A stretch of DNA of 64,000 nt. Origin: Adenophora triphylla var. japonica (lineage: Eukaryota; Streptophyta; Magnoliopsida; Asterales; Campanulaceae). The notes under the pieces were generated by a model. The model saw only the letters and a list, made by a program, of their open reading frames with translations, searched no databases and was not told the origin of the DNA. Numbering within the stretch: position 1 is the first letter of the stretch; each line of letters starts with the position of its first letter. Shown in pieces: positions 1-12,000 of this stretch. Both the position numbers and the translations under genes were made by a program. The stretch spans positions 248,001-312,000 of the forward strand of contig JAFEMH010001233.1 of assembly GCA_022495995.1 (NCBI GenBank), given 5' to 3'.

Positions 1-3000
1 TCTCATTTCCGCTTGACAACCGAGTTTCTTGAAACTGGCACAAAAACTTCCCAACCATATAGCATACGTAAGAGAAAATGGTGCCATACGAAGGTTTGTT
101 GATGATGGTTGACACAAGTCCTGAAGATAATATGAGAATTAAAAGGTCGTGGTCTCCACCATCTGTGTCCGGTATACCTCCTTGTTTAAGCTTGCCCTCG
201 ACAAAATCCAAATATTCCATCTGTATCCCTTCGTAAGGAAGTAAAAGCAATATCTTCAATGCTATAAAGAAGTCAACGACAGTCAAAGTTTCGGTTAAGC
301 TACGAGCATCATCTTCATCTAGCAAAATACCATATCTCTTTGAAATGGATTGATCGATAAGTTTTAGGATGTCTCCGTATCGAGAAAATGATATTAGCCT
401 TTTGAATATCTCTAACCAACATGCATGGAGAGGATGAACAAGAAGGGTATTATCCGGTTGTTGCTTGGTTTCTTTGTCATCAGATTCTTCTTCTTCGAAG
501 CTATCCCATCCCTCGTCCCATTTATCGTGGGCCCAGTCATTTCCAACATCAACTTTTGGTGAATTTGCCTCGGTTTTCTCTTTCGGATCATCCACAAAGA
601 GTCCGCCCCACTCTTCTAAAATGGCTACCAAAACATCAATATGTGATTCGGATACAGAAGCAGCGGATACTTTTGAGAAGCACGAAACCGCTGACTGCAC
701 GGTCAAGAGGTCTACTGGAGTTATTTCCATGCCTGCTGAGATAGCTGACACTAACTGTGAGGACTTAAGGGCAACCAGCGTATTTGTAAACCTAGTAGAT
801 GTATCCTTTGGTAATTCGCCATGGACAATTGTCTCACTCTTTGAGCTTTTGAAACCCATATCACCCCACCCTTCCCATGGAAGAACATTTACCTGTAGCT
901 CGCTTGAAAACATACTCGAACTTCTACCTGTGGCTGCTATGAATTGCATAACTTCCAGTATATAGACTCGAACATGGCTAGGAAGCTGCAAACTCTCAGA
1001 AAATTTAGCCATACTTTCCCAAACTGCGTGTCTAACTTTCTTCAATTCCTCCAAATCGCCCTCCAGCATACTTAAGGATGACAACAAAATATGTAAATTT
1101 TTGTGTTCAGGGATCCACTAGTTGGGCCCACTAAGATAGTTTCCAATATACTAACATAAAGATGGGAAAGATCCTTGATTTTATCCATATGTTTTTCATT
1201 GTTGCTGATCGAACTTGAGCCAGGTGGGAATTGTGTAATAACTTCTGAGAAAACATTTGATGTGGCCTCGAAACGACAACCAGAAAAAATCATCGATCTG
1301 CAGAAATTAAATATTTCAACAGGCACGCTACATGTTAGACCATTGCCAATGTAGGTGAAAACACTGCCCCATCCCTCACTTGGTGAAACTTTTCCCTCCA
1401 AAACCAAGCTGACAAAAACTTTAAGACACATTGTCAGACAACCTGAGCTGAAAATTTCGTCTGAATCCTTGTCAGATACAAAGTCTTGCACATCTCTGGT
1501 CAACCTGAGCCAGAAATTTAGTAAAACGACGAGGCTGTCCTTCCATGTCATGTCAGAAGAATAATTATCAAAAGAATTACTCACTGGTAGAATTACTGTG
1601 ATGAATTGCTTCATTATTTCCAAAACACCTGGATATGCAATCATTCGGATGTACTTTATCGATTTATCATAGCTCTGGACAATTTCATTTATAAAGCATA
1701 GAAGCTTTTTAGGATTTTCAGAAACATTTTCCATTTTAGCCCTAGTCTCCAAAATTGTCAGTATAGTCAACACTTGGTGGCTATAGACATGCTGCCATGA
1801 TACAAGACTGTCAAGAACTGAGTCTCCATACATGCCAACAAGGGCCTTCACCATCTCTGCCAGTGCTTCCACAGTCTTCTCATTAATGTGCATATGCACT
1901 TCCCTGCTGAAACCCTCAATGTTCAAACCTTGTAATCCAGCAATATTTTTGAAGTTTAGGTCTTCAATGAAAGAAACCTTACGACATTCTTGCTCAACGA
2001 TCTTGCAAAAATTAGCTAGCCATTGAGTACTGCTGTGATCAGGGCCACTTACAACAAATGCGTCTTTGGTTTCTTCCAGATACAGGTAACACTCAGAAAG
2101 GAGTCCATATATATAACAAAGACGAAGTTTGTTGCGACCATCAATTTCAGGATAGACAGCTGAGATGGTTTTGATGGCTTCCACAGCACTATCAAATACT
2201 TTGATTTTAAATTCTGAAATTTCAGATTCAATGTCATCAATGGTCCAAACTTCGGAGACAAGGACAGAACCAAGGAAAATCAATAATACCTGAAAAGGAA
2301 GGACATGAAGAATAATACTAGGGTCAAACAGATCTCAAAAATTAGATGCAAAATGCATGTGAATGATTTCTGTAGGTCCTGCCACTTAGTGATGGGACCT
2401 ACAGTTTCTAACAATCAACTAATCAAGGAGATTCAGCAACCTGCATACCTTGGTTGGATCCAAACCATAGCTAGAAGCTAATCTCAGCACATCCCTCAGA
2501 ATTCTCTTTTTCTCCAGCTTCACTGATTCAATATGGGAGAACAGAACACTTTCCATATAACTGATGTCTCGGCATAAAAAGCGTTCCACTTCAACATCAG
2601 GAATTATTTGCTCTATCGCCCTTGTATGATCAGCCACACGCTTTTGTTCTTCTAACTTCAACTTCCATTCTCTCCAAAATGAAGACTGTGTTTCGCCAAT
2701 TTTGTCTCTCTCATCTGAATTCAAAAGATGGATGTGAGAAGTGCCACAGAGAAATTAATAAGTATGAGATTTACATTTGCTAATACCTAATTATGATTCA
2801 AGAAAAAAATTAATGCAATATGTAGTTTTAATCACCTGAACTGAGTAATGTTTGTTTCTTCTGAAACATCCTCCGCAGCAATTCTTTCCTCTGTTCAGCA
2901 TTCTCGCACTCAGCTCCAGAATTATGTAACAAACTATAAACCACACCCACGTTCATGATGCTATTGATTTCATTGTAATTATTCCTCATTTTGACTTGTT

Positions 3001-3411
3001 CTTCTATTATTTCTACCCCATGGAAGGCATCAACAAGATTTAACAAAAAGGAACATCCTAGAATGTCTTCCTCTTCGGTACCAGGTGGTTCTATAACTGA
3101 TTTTGTCAAAGAGGCAATCATATTATCCCTAGGAGCAAAACTGTTCCTCGCCAACCATGTCACAATATGGCGCTGAGATACACTTCTTGATCGTCGCAAG
3201 CAATCCCATCAACCTGCCCAGACCAATATCTTTGGTCAAATGTATCGTGAGAACTCTGGAATGGATATGAGTTGGTTGTGGAACCATGTGCTGAGAATTT
3301 AGGAGGATCTTTCCCTGTCAACATTGATAATCTTTCACATTGACCTTGCATATCTAGATCTTTCCACGCATGTAGCAGCTCACTAATCGATTCCTCATCA
3401 CAATGACTCAA
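1..3411 (-). pseudogene. Truncated duplicate of the MIP2 gene (exons 10-12)
   Basis: This segment matches 15882-19513 base for base as far as I can read, introns included. It therefore arose by DNA duplication, not by retroposition. It carries part of exon 12 (1-2289), exon 11 (2449-2714) and part of exon 10 (2836-3411). Two changes break it. One G is missing from a GGGG run near 1111 (compare 16993), which shifts the frame and ends the exon-12 frame near 1072. A 220-base deletion at 3167/3168 (equivalent to 19050-19269) has TA microhomology at the junction and also shifts exon 10. Homology stops at 3411, inside exon 10, and continues off the left edge of the window. No promoter or 5' exons are present, so it should not make a functional protein. 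An uncollapsed haplotype or other assembly artefact is possible. Confidence 0.93.
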
Positions 3412-3456
3412 TTAAGTACCAGTGTAGATCTAGATTTGAACAATTCCCCCCCCCCC

Positions 3457-4065
3457 CAGGGGCGGAGCCAGGAATTGGCCGAGGGGGGGGCAAGATTACA
3501 CGGGGGTTCGGGGGCAGCGCCCTCGAAAAAAAAATTTCGGGTCGGACAAGTAAAAAATGGGTCGGATCCATGAAATACAATGTTTTTAGTAAAAAAAAAT
3601 GATAAAAGTAAATAATTCAAAGAACAATTGAAATAATGTTGAAGTATTTAACGCAAACAATTTATTAAAATATATTACTCGTACAAAAAAGAAATTCAAA
3701 TTTGCTAATTAAACTTGGGATAATAGGAAGAAAGACCAAAAACAAAAAAAATGGGAAAAGCCTAACGAATTAATTAAGATTGAAAAAATGTGAGGAAATT
3801 TAGAGAAAAAATAGCAAAGATGGAAGACAAATAAAATTAATTGAAAATGTAGGTAGCAGGGTTCGAATATGGATTTAAAAGGAAAACTGTAGGCTTTAAC
3901 TTGCACCCCTACTTACCCATTGAACCACACCACTCACCTGGTGTTAATCTTGAAGTTAATTATATATATACATATATAACAAAAATATAGTGGGGGCAAA
4001 AAAAAAAATTTCCACTGCATTTCCGCTGCTGGCGGGGGTGAGTGCCCCCCCTGGATCCGCCCCTG
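3457..4065. mobile_element. Terminal-inverted-repeat element (hAT-like MITE, 609 bp)
   Basis: The left end reads CAGGGGCGGAGCCAGG and the right end is its near reverse complement (CCTGGATCCGCCCCTG). The inside is AT-rich with no credible coding frame. It sits 45 bases beyond the end of the MIP2 duplicate, inside C-rich and CT-rich sequence, so any target-site duplication is masked by the C run on both sides. Assignment to hAT is an inference from terminus style and size only. Confidence 0.7.
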
Positions 4066-4135
4066 CCCCCCTCCCTCTCTCTCTCTCTCTCCCTCTCCCT
4101 CTCCTCTCCCTTTGCCCCCCTCTCTCTCTCTCTCA
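4066..4135. repeat. CT-rich microsatellite
   Basis: Mostly CT dinucleotides with CCCT interruptions, directly abutting the right end of the TIR element. From 4136 to 4459 I see no other feature. Confidence 0.85.
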
Positions 4136-4459
4136 TACAGAAAACACTTTAACTTCCTAAACCCTTGTCACATATGTTCTTGATCTCCAAAGAAGTGTCT
4201 CATTTGACAAGCTAATCTTTTTAAGATTGTAACTTTACTTGTTTGTACCTGAAACTTTAACTATATATTTTTGGAGTGGTGCTATTTTTTTTCGGAAGAG
4301 ACCGAAGTGGAACCATTTCTTTTGGTACACCAAGAGTTTCTTCTCTAGAACTTGTTCAGGCAATGCTATATCATAAGCCATAATTGCTATCCTTCCTTGG
4401 TCCTTCAAAAAAAGTGTGTTCTAATATCTGATTATTTGCTTTTGATTTTGCAATTGAAG

Positions 4460-4990
4460 GTCAACGCATTCCCCATCACTGTTATGTTTGGCATGTGCTC
4501 GATCTTCCTTTTTGTGGCATCAATCTTGCAGAGGCGGTTATTCACAATAGCTGACAAGACAAGTAAATTATCCTTTTCACCCTTACATATTCATTCAAAT
4601 TTCATCAAAAACTTCATTTGTACCAGAATGATAGTCCCACTTTTTAAGTTTTTATTTTGATTGAACTTTGACATTATATTTAGGAAACAAATAATTACCC
4701 TAATGAGATTCTAAAAATTGTATTGGTATATATCAACATGTTTTAGAATTTCATTGGGATACTTATTTTTTACTAAATCTCTTGTCAAAGTCCAATCAAA
4801 TTAGCCACCGGTGGGACTATCATTCCGGAACGGAGGGAGTATATCCTATCCAAAAAAAAAGGTAGGCATGCAGTACCACACTTTTGAACTTTTGGTGCTT
4901 ACGGCAGCAACAAATTTCCCTTTGTTTACAGAAGCAGATTGGACACCACTGAAGAATATTGAGGCTGAGCCATTAGATTTAGATGCGTAA
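4460..4990 (+). pseudogene. Last two exons of an unrecognised membrane protein (5' part missing)
   Basis: Exon A (4460-4562) follows an AG acceptor (caattgaag) and ends at a GTAAAT donor. Exon B (4932-4990) follows tttgtttacag and ends in TAA. Together they give 53 in-frame residues. The first (VNAFPITVMFGMCSIFLFVA) is a hydrophobic membrane segment, followed by LQRRLFT and an acidic tail (KADWTPLKNIEAEPLDLDA). The splice phases agree (103+59 = 162 nt). I do not recognise the family. No upstream exons are visible between the MIP2 duplicate at 3411 and exon A, so the gene appears cut off by the duplication junction or by the TIR element. A damaged MITE sits in the intron. It converges on the F-box gene that ends at 5700. 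Confidence 0.6.
4621..4844. mobile_element. Degenerate Stowaway-like MITE
   Basis: The left part (accagaatgatagtcccac) is the inverse of the right part, which ends in the family terminus cggaacggagggagta. The outermost bases of the left terminus are lost. It lies in the intron between the two membrane-protein exons. Confidence 0.6.
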
Positions 4991-5699
4991 TATTCAAGTT
5001 TAGGTTAAGGACAAATTTTTGAGAGGTTCTAATCAACCACAGTAACATATACAACCAGTTACTGTTGCAACATTTAGAGTAAGGTACGTAGTGAGCAACA
5101 ATATGTGCAGAAACAGCAGGAAGAAGTTAGATTAGGGTGAAGCAGACGTATTCAAAGGCACATTTCACATCAAATGGCGTCCTCGACTTTTTCATCTATT
5201 TTAAAAGAACCAATGTTTTCATTTGTAGTTTTTTTTTTTTTTTTTCGACATTTTTTCTTCTATCATCTTATTCTTGAATAGGCCTGCCTCAGTTAAGCAT
5301 CTATTGAGGCCGTTTCTATGTTTACCACTTTTTTGTTTTGTATTGTTTAACGTCATATATGAGTTTTACATAATCATATGCTTTAGTATTTGTTTGTTTT
5401 TAGAGTGCCTGCAATATTGGAGCTCGGTCAAACCGAAGTTGCAGTTTGTTGCTCGTTTATTTGTGTAATTCTCGGATGAAACGAAAGATTTCTCGCAAAG
5501 CATTGTGTCAGAGGTTTCCTCTGAAGACTGAAGCTCGTTGTGATCATAAATAACATTCGTGTATAACCATGAGGATTATTCTGTTACATTTGCATTAGGT
5601 TAGATACAAACTTACAACATACACTTGACACGAAATTATACAAATATTGGTATGATTTAAATATTAAAAAAAAAAAAAAAAAAAAAAAAAGTGGACTAT
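4991..5699. other. Convergent intergenic region, 3' flanks
   Basis: Contains probable 3' UTR of the plus-strand fragment, a T-run near 5229-5245 and an A-run of about 25 at 5666-5690. No coding frame is supported. Confidence 0.5.
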
Positions 5700-5974
5700 T
5701 CACATCAGCCGGCTTCGCTTTGCATGAGAAGAAGCAGATTCTAAGTCCCCAATGAAGAACAAGATCCTATCTAGCATCCCTACGCAGGGCTCCTCTACAT
5801 TTGAAGTAGAGCTTGCATCTGAACTTGGTGAATCGTCATTCTGGCCACTCTGCTGTGTTTTTGAACCCAAATGTCTTTGAATTTGCCCTTGGTGGATAAG
5901 GTAATAGTCCTCTCCTTCTCTTATTATCTTCAGCCCCCTGGAAACATTAAACTCTTCTATTATCTGGACTAAGT

Positions 5975-6013
<39 letters not shown>

Positions 6014-9000
6014 TACAAACAGGCTTTAGATCTATAAAATCAAGAGAAAATGTCAAAAAAAAAAAACATTTAAAATTTTAAAAGATAAATTAAAGGCACT
6101 CTTTTGCTGATTGAGAGAACAAGAGAATAGTCTCTGAGGAAAGCACGGTTGCCAAAAGTTTTTGGTCTTGCATATGATAGTTTTGGCCGACTATTCATCA
6201 GTTTGGTTGTCCTGAGCTTGTTTATTTTTGCTGATGAGTGATGACTGATTGGCTGACTATTCTTTGTTTTGGTTGTTTAAAAACAACTTACTCCCTCCGT
6301 CCCATAAAGCCTTACCCATTTACTGTTACGCGCGAAAAATAAGGAATAATGTTATTAAAGTAGGAGTTGTGAGTAGGTAGGAGAGAGAAAGTGGGGTAGA
6401 GAATAGTAAGTGGATAGTTGTTGTGAGTATGACAAGTGGGTCCCATGAATAAAGAAGTATTAAAAAGTTTTCTTTTTAGGAAGTGGGACTTATAAGTGGG
6501 ACGCCCTAAATGGCAAAGTGGGTAAGGTTCTATGGGACGGAGGGAGTATGTGCTATTATAGCTACCGCTATACTAAATAATCTGAAACTGGCTTGCACCT
6601 CAGAATATTAACCCTGATTCATAATTACAATCACTTCCCAAGTCATACCATCTATTCCCGTACAAATCCCCAGTTTTGACGGGCAAAGCTTCAGTTACAA
6701 CCTTATCCTCTACGTTAATACACTTTATTCGTAAATGGAACCCAGGATCATTGCTTCACAATCCAAACTTTCATGACTGCTCACCAAAACAATTTCATCA
6801 GCCATACCAGAATGACTTCCAGGAAATTGTCTTCCTCCCGAATTAGGGATTAGGGGTGTAAGTGGTTCGGTTCAAACCGCGGTTCGGAATCGAACCGAAC
6901 CAAACCGTTCGGTTTTCAAGCAATAGTGGTTTGGTTTGGTTCGGTTCCAAAAATTGTCAAACCGTGTGGTTCGGTTTGGTCTCCGGTTTGGACCCCCAAA
7001 CCACGGTTCGAAACCACGAGACCGAACCAATAAACCAAATCACCAAACCGTTTAATATTAATCGTAGATATGTATATCTTTCATTTTCACCTTACATTTA
7101 GATTTGAAAACTCCTAATTCTATTAATGGGTTTTAGCCCATAACCCTTTTTTCTTTTGGTTAATCTTCTTATAATAATGTTAATTCACTCTTTAGCACAT
7201 ACCATTACAAGTACTCAAATAGCATGTTGTTATCATAAACATTGAAGCACAATTTCAAGTTGTGTTTAAATACTGAATCTATTACGTATGTTATGTTTGG
7301 AAAATTCAAACAAACATGACAATGAATTGTGTAGTTTGAAACCATGTTCTAATTAATGGTTTAAGCAATGTTCTATTTCATGGTTTGAACCGTGGTTTGA
7401 ATTGTGGTTTATACCGCAGTTCGAACCGTAAAATCAAAACGCGGTTCGAACCAAACCATAGCGGTTTGGTTCGGTTCGGTTTGAATTTTTTCATGGTTCA
7501 GTTCGGTTTGAGATTTTTTCAAACCGATTACTAGTGGTTCGGTCCGTAAATTGGCCCAAACCGAACCATTTACACCCCTACTCCAGATCATCTCACCTCG
7601 CTCTAAATCATACTTTTGATTCCACCTACCACTTGAATAAAAATTCCCATGATGAAAGTATTAGCTAGTTTCCGATAAGGGGGCATGTTACTGAACAAAG
7701 GGCAAACCCCGGTGCGCCAAGCGCTCCCCGCCAAGCGGGGGTTGGGAGAGGGAACCATTTGCTAGAGCCTTCCCTTGACAATTGCCAAGAGGCTGTTCGC
7801 CAAGGTTCGAACCCGTGACCTTATGGTCCTCAAAGGGCATGTTACTGAACAAATGCAAAAAATATGATGGATAACAGAAGGCACTGATTAAGGTACTTAC
7901 AAAGTGTCCTTGCATTTGGTCGCTTAGAAATGTGAAACCTCTTCTTTTTGGGACTCGGGAATCCTATTTAGGACTGTCGGTTACCATCCAAGAAACTTGA
8001 TTTTGGCACAGCAACAAGGTTGTATCATATTCAACGAAACTAAAAACCAATTGGAATGGACTTTCTAGTGTGCTAACTCGTAAACCATGGGACACTGCCA
8101 TTATTGTTTATCTGACTAACATGCATTAATCTTTTCTTCCCATTATCATACCAACATGACTTAGTTTTCTTTAGGAAGCAGACACCAAATTAGACACTCA
8201 GCCTTAGAAATGAAAACATAATGATGATATGAGAAGGATCAGATATAGTATTATAAATAGACAGTATCAAGCCTCATTGCAACTTACAATCCAACTCGGT
8301 CACAACGATCTTGAACTTCATATACATCTTTCCACGACTTTGAGTCAGAGGGAGCATAAAATATTGCGCGATCTGTTCCCCATCTTTCTTTAAATAGATT
8401 AGACCATAAAAGGTTTTCTGAAGCCAAGACTTTCCACTTCCTACAAATTTAACCAACATCCAAAAAAATATCAATCAATATCAATTAGTAAGTTGTATTT
8501 CTGAGAAAAGGGAAAGGAACATACAATTTAACTTGTACAAGTCATTTTGGAATATATGTAGAAAAATTTATCAGAGGCCAATGCAAAGCTGAAGTAAGAA
8601 TTCAGTAGACATTTTTTGTTTTATTTTTTGTAAAAGTCAAATCAGCACCGAAGATCAACCAATTTTACTAGGTTTTGCAAAATTAGAGTTGGGACACAAC
8701 ACACTCCATAACCAGCCAATGAAATGGTTATTTCTGGTCTTTGAATTGTGCTAGTTTGGTATCAAGGAACCATGATTCCTTTGTTGTGAATATTGCCCTC
8801 CACACCCAAGCAAACCTACAAGAATAATAATCGCACACAAACTAAGCACAAGAAATCAAAGAAAACGAAAAAAAACACAAGAAATTGTTAACCCAGTTCA
8901 CCAATTTGATTGGCTACGTCTGGGGGCACTACCAAGCCAGGATCTTGTACTATGTATGTAGAATTTGTGTTACAACTGAATTGGAGGCGGAACATTGATT

Positions 9001-12000
9001 ATATATGACCTAGGGATTAAACCAAAACCTAATCAAACAAGGAAACTATGACTGCTGAAAAACGGGCCGAGCGCGGCCGCCCTCACCCCGAGCGCGGTCG
9101 CGCAACCCTCCAGAAACTCCAACGCCTTTGTAAAATCCCCCAGCGCGGTCGCCCTCACTGTCCAGCGCGGTCGCCCTCGAAGAATTCCACCCGAGCATCA
9201 GTCTCTGTCCAAGAGCGCGGTCGCGCACACCACCTGCGCGGCCGCTCTTGTTCCCAGCAACCCCTGACGAGTTTTTCCCCCTTGCTTCGATGTCTAGCCC
9301 GGTTGGTCCTCTATCCCAACAATCTCCCACCTAGAGATCAACCACACATATAAGCCCCGTATCCGTCTTCAACTCACCCTTGGTGTCCTCCTAGTGCTCA
9401 CCTCGATCATGGTAGTGCCATCCTCCTCTCTCACTCTTCAAGCCCAATTGAAGCTTTGCACAGCTTCAATTTCTCAAGGTTCACAACCTTTGTCAACATG
9501 TCAGCTGGATTCTCCGATCCCAATATCTTCTCAAGCCACAAAATCTTCTCCTCCAAGAGATGTCTGATGTAGTGAAACCTCAGTTCAATGTGCTTTGTCC
9601 TCGAATGAAACGCCGGATTCTTTGCCAAGTGAATTGCACTCGACCGTCACCGTAGAGAATATTACCACTTCGCGTCTTCCCAAGTTCACCCAAGAAGTTC
9701 TCAGCCCAAACCATCTCTTTACTTGCTTCGTCATCGCCACATATTCTCGCTTCGCAATGATCGAGCCACGATCTTTTGCAACTTAGAAGCCCAGGAGATT
9801 GCTGTACCACCCAATGTAAACACATAACCCGTAGTACTTCTCCTCTTATCAAGATCACTTGATGCCAAGTCCGCATCAACATAACCCGCTAACACCACTT
9901 CCTTGCTTGAAAACATAGAGCCTTACCAAATAGCATTCTTCAAGTAACGTAGATCCACTTAACCGCTTCCCAATGTTGCTTTCTGGGTTGCCCATGAACC
10001 GGCCGACTACTCCCACCGCATGCAATATCCGGCCTTGTACACACCATCGCATACATGAGACTCCCCACACCAAGCATATGGAGTTCTCTCCATCTTGTCA
10101 CGCTCTTCCTTGTTCCTTGGCGAGTCCTCTCTGATAGCTTGAAATGCAAACCCAATGGCGTCCCCGTTGGCTTCGCCTCTTCCATACAAAACCTCGCTAA
10201 GACCTTCTCAACATATTCTGCTTGTGAAAGAACCAACTTGCCCGACCTCCCTATCCCGATCAATCCGCATGCCCAAGATTTTCTTTGCCTCTCCCAAATC
10301 CTTCATCTCGAACCGTCTGACAACTGAGTCTTCAACCTGTTTACCTCTCTACAGCTAGAGCCCGCTATTAACATGTCGTCCACATATAACAAAGAAGATA
10401 ATGTACCCATTGTCCGTGTTCTTGAAGTAGCAACAATGATCCGCCTCACATCTCGATAAAATCAATGTCGTGCATGAATCCATCAAATTTCGTACCATCG
10501 CTTTAGAGCTTGTTTAAGGCCATACAAGCTCTTAGTCAATCTCGCAAACTAGCTCCTCGCTACCCTGGGACAAGAAACCCTCTCGGGCCGTACCATGTAA
10601 ATTTCCTCCTCCAAGTCTCCATGAAGAAAGGCCGTCTTCACATCCATCTCGTTCAAGCAAAGAAGTCATCCGCCACTACTATCCCTTAACCATTCTCGAT
10701 AGCGGTCATCTTCATAACCGGAGTGAATACTTCGGTGTAGTCAATACCATACTTCACAAACCCTTTAACAACCAGCCTTGCCTTGTAACGCTTGCTACCG
10801 TCCCGCTTCCTCCTTGATTCTCGTAAACCCATTTGTTATGCAAGGCCTTCTTCCCCTTAGGTAGTTCGCCAACTCCCAAGTTTTTGCTTTGCCTTCAATG
10901 AGACCATCTCATCTTCCATCGCAGTTTTCCACTGTTACAAAGCACACTACGAATCGCTCCGCATAACATTCCGGTTCCCTATTATCTGTCAACAACAAAT
11001 AATAATTCGAAGGAGTATACTGCTGTGTGATCCACGCAATCTGCTGGATCTACGCAGCGGAATATCCGGCTCGAGTACGTAGTTCATCTTCGCGACTTCC
11101 CGACTACGGTCAACATGAATCGTCCCGCTCCCACCCGAAGTCCGGAATATCCACCTCTACAACCTCCTGCTCCGAACTAGTGCCATCGATGCCCCCTTTC
11201 TATCCTCAGAGCAAAACCTGTTTCATCAATACCACATCTCGACTACGAATAACCTTATGGTTTTGATCATCCCAAAATTTATACCCGAAGTCATCCCCGC
11301 CATACCCAATAAATGTACACTTAATGTATTTAGCATCTAATTTAGTTCTCTCAAATAGAATCAACATGAACATAAGAAACGCACCCAAATACGCGAAGAA
11401 AGGACAGATTTACCTCGCCGCCACTCCAAGCTTCCTCTCGAATTCCGTTTCCCAATGGAACCGATGGTCCCCGATTGATCAAGAAAGCCGCGTGTCAACC
11501 GCATATGCCCGTAACGTCTTCTAAGTCCACACTTCAATCTCATACTTCTAGCCCGCTCATTCAATGTTCTCGTTTCATCCTTTCGCTACCCCGTTGAAGT
11601 TGTGGAGTCTTCTTTCGAGTCTTCTATACGAATACCATTCGCAAAGACAATATTCCCTAAACTCCCGAGCTCATACTCCCCACCATTATCCGATCTCAAG
11701 CACTTAAGCTTAAGTCCCGCTTTGATTCTCCACCAAGGCCCTCCACTTCGAACACCTCGAAAGCCTCATCTTTCCCCTTCAAGAAATAGACCCAAACCTT
11801 TCTTGTAGAATCATCAATGAAAGTCATGTAATATGACGCACCACCTGTAGATGTAACCTGAGATGGCCCCCACAAGTCCGCGTGAACCAATTCCAACTTT
11901 GCTTCCCTTAATCCCCTACTCCGTCCTCGAGAAATTATTCCTCCCTTGTTTGCTAAACATACAATCTTCGCAGATCCCCACGTTGATCGTCTTCAAACCC

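Noticed and set aside
465..965. 166-codon plus-strand frame, repeated at 16346-16846
   Set aside because: It is the antisense shadow of MIP2 exon 12, which has strong coding evidence on the minus strand.
1110..1130. Polylinker-like text (ggatccactagt...gggccc), as in cloning vectors
   Set aside because: It lies in the MIP2 coding frame and is present in both copies in context (16993 region), so it is native sequence and not vector.
7700..7834. Possible tRNA gene from the GGTTCGAACC box
   Set aside because: There is no cloverleaf, and 19-bp target duplications flank it; it is a SINE.
8274..8474. Open frame through F-box exon 2 in the [10 protein letters not shown] frame
   Set aside because: The [12 protein letters not shown] frame matches the F-box family and joins both neighbouring exons in phase; the other frame meets a stop at the start of exon 3.
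9066..9080. NotI-like GCGGCCGC sites suggesting cloning junctions
   Set aside because: They recur with variants inside LTRs that have correct ends and target duplications, so they belong to the elements.
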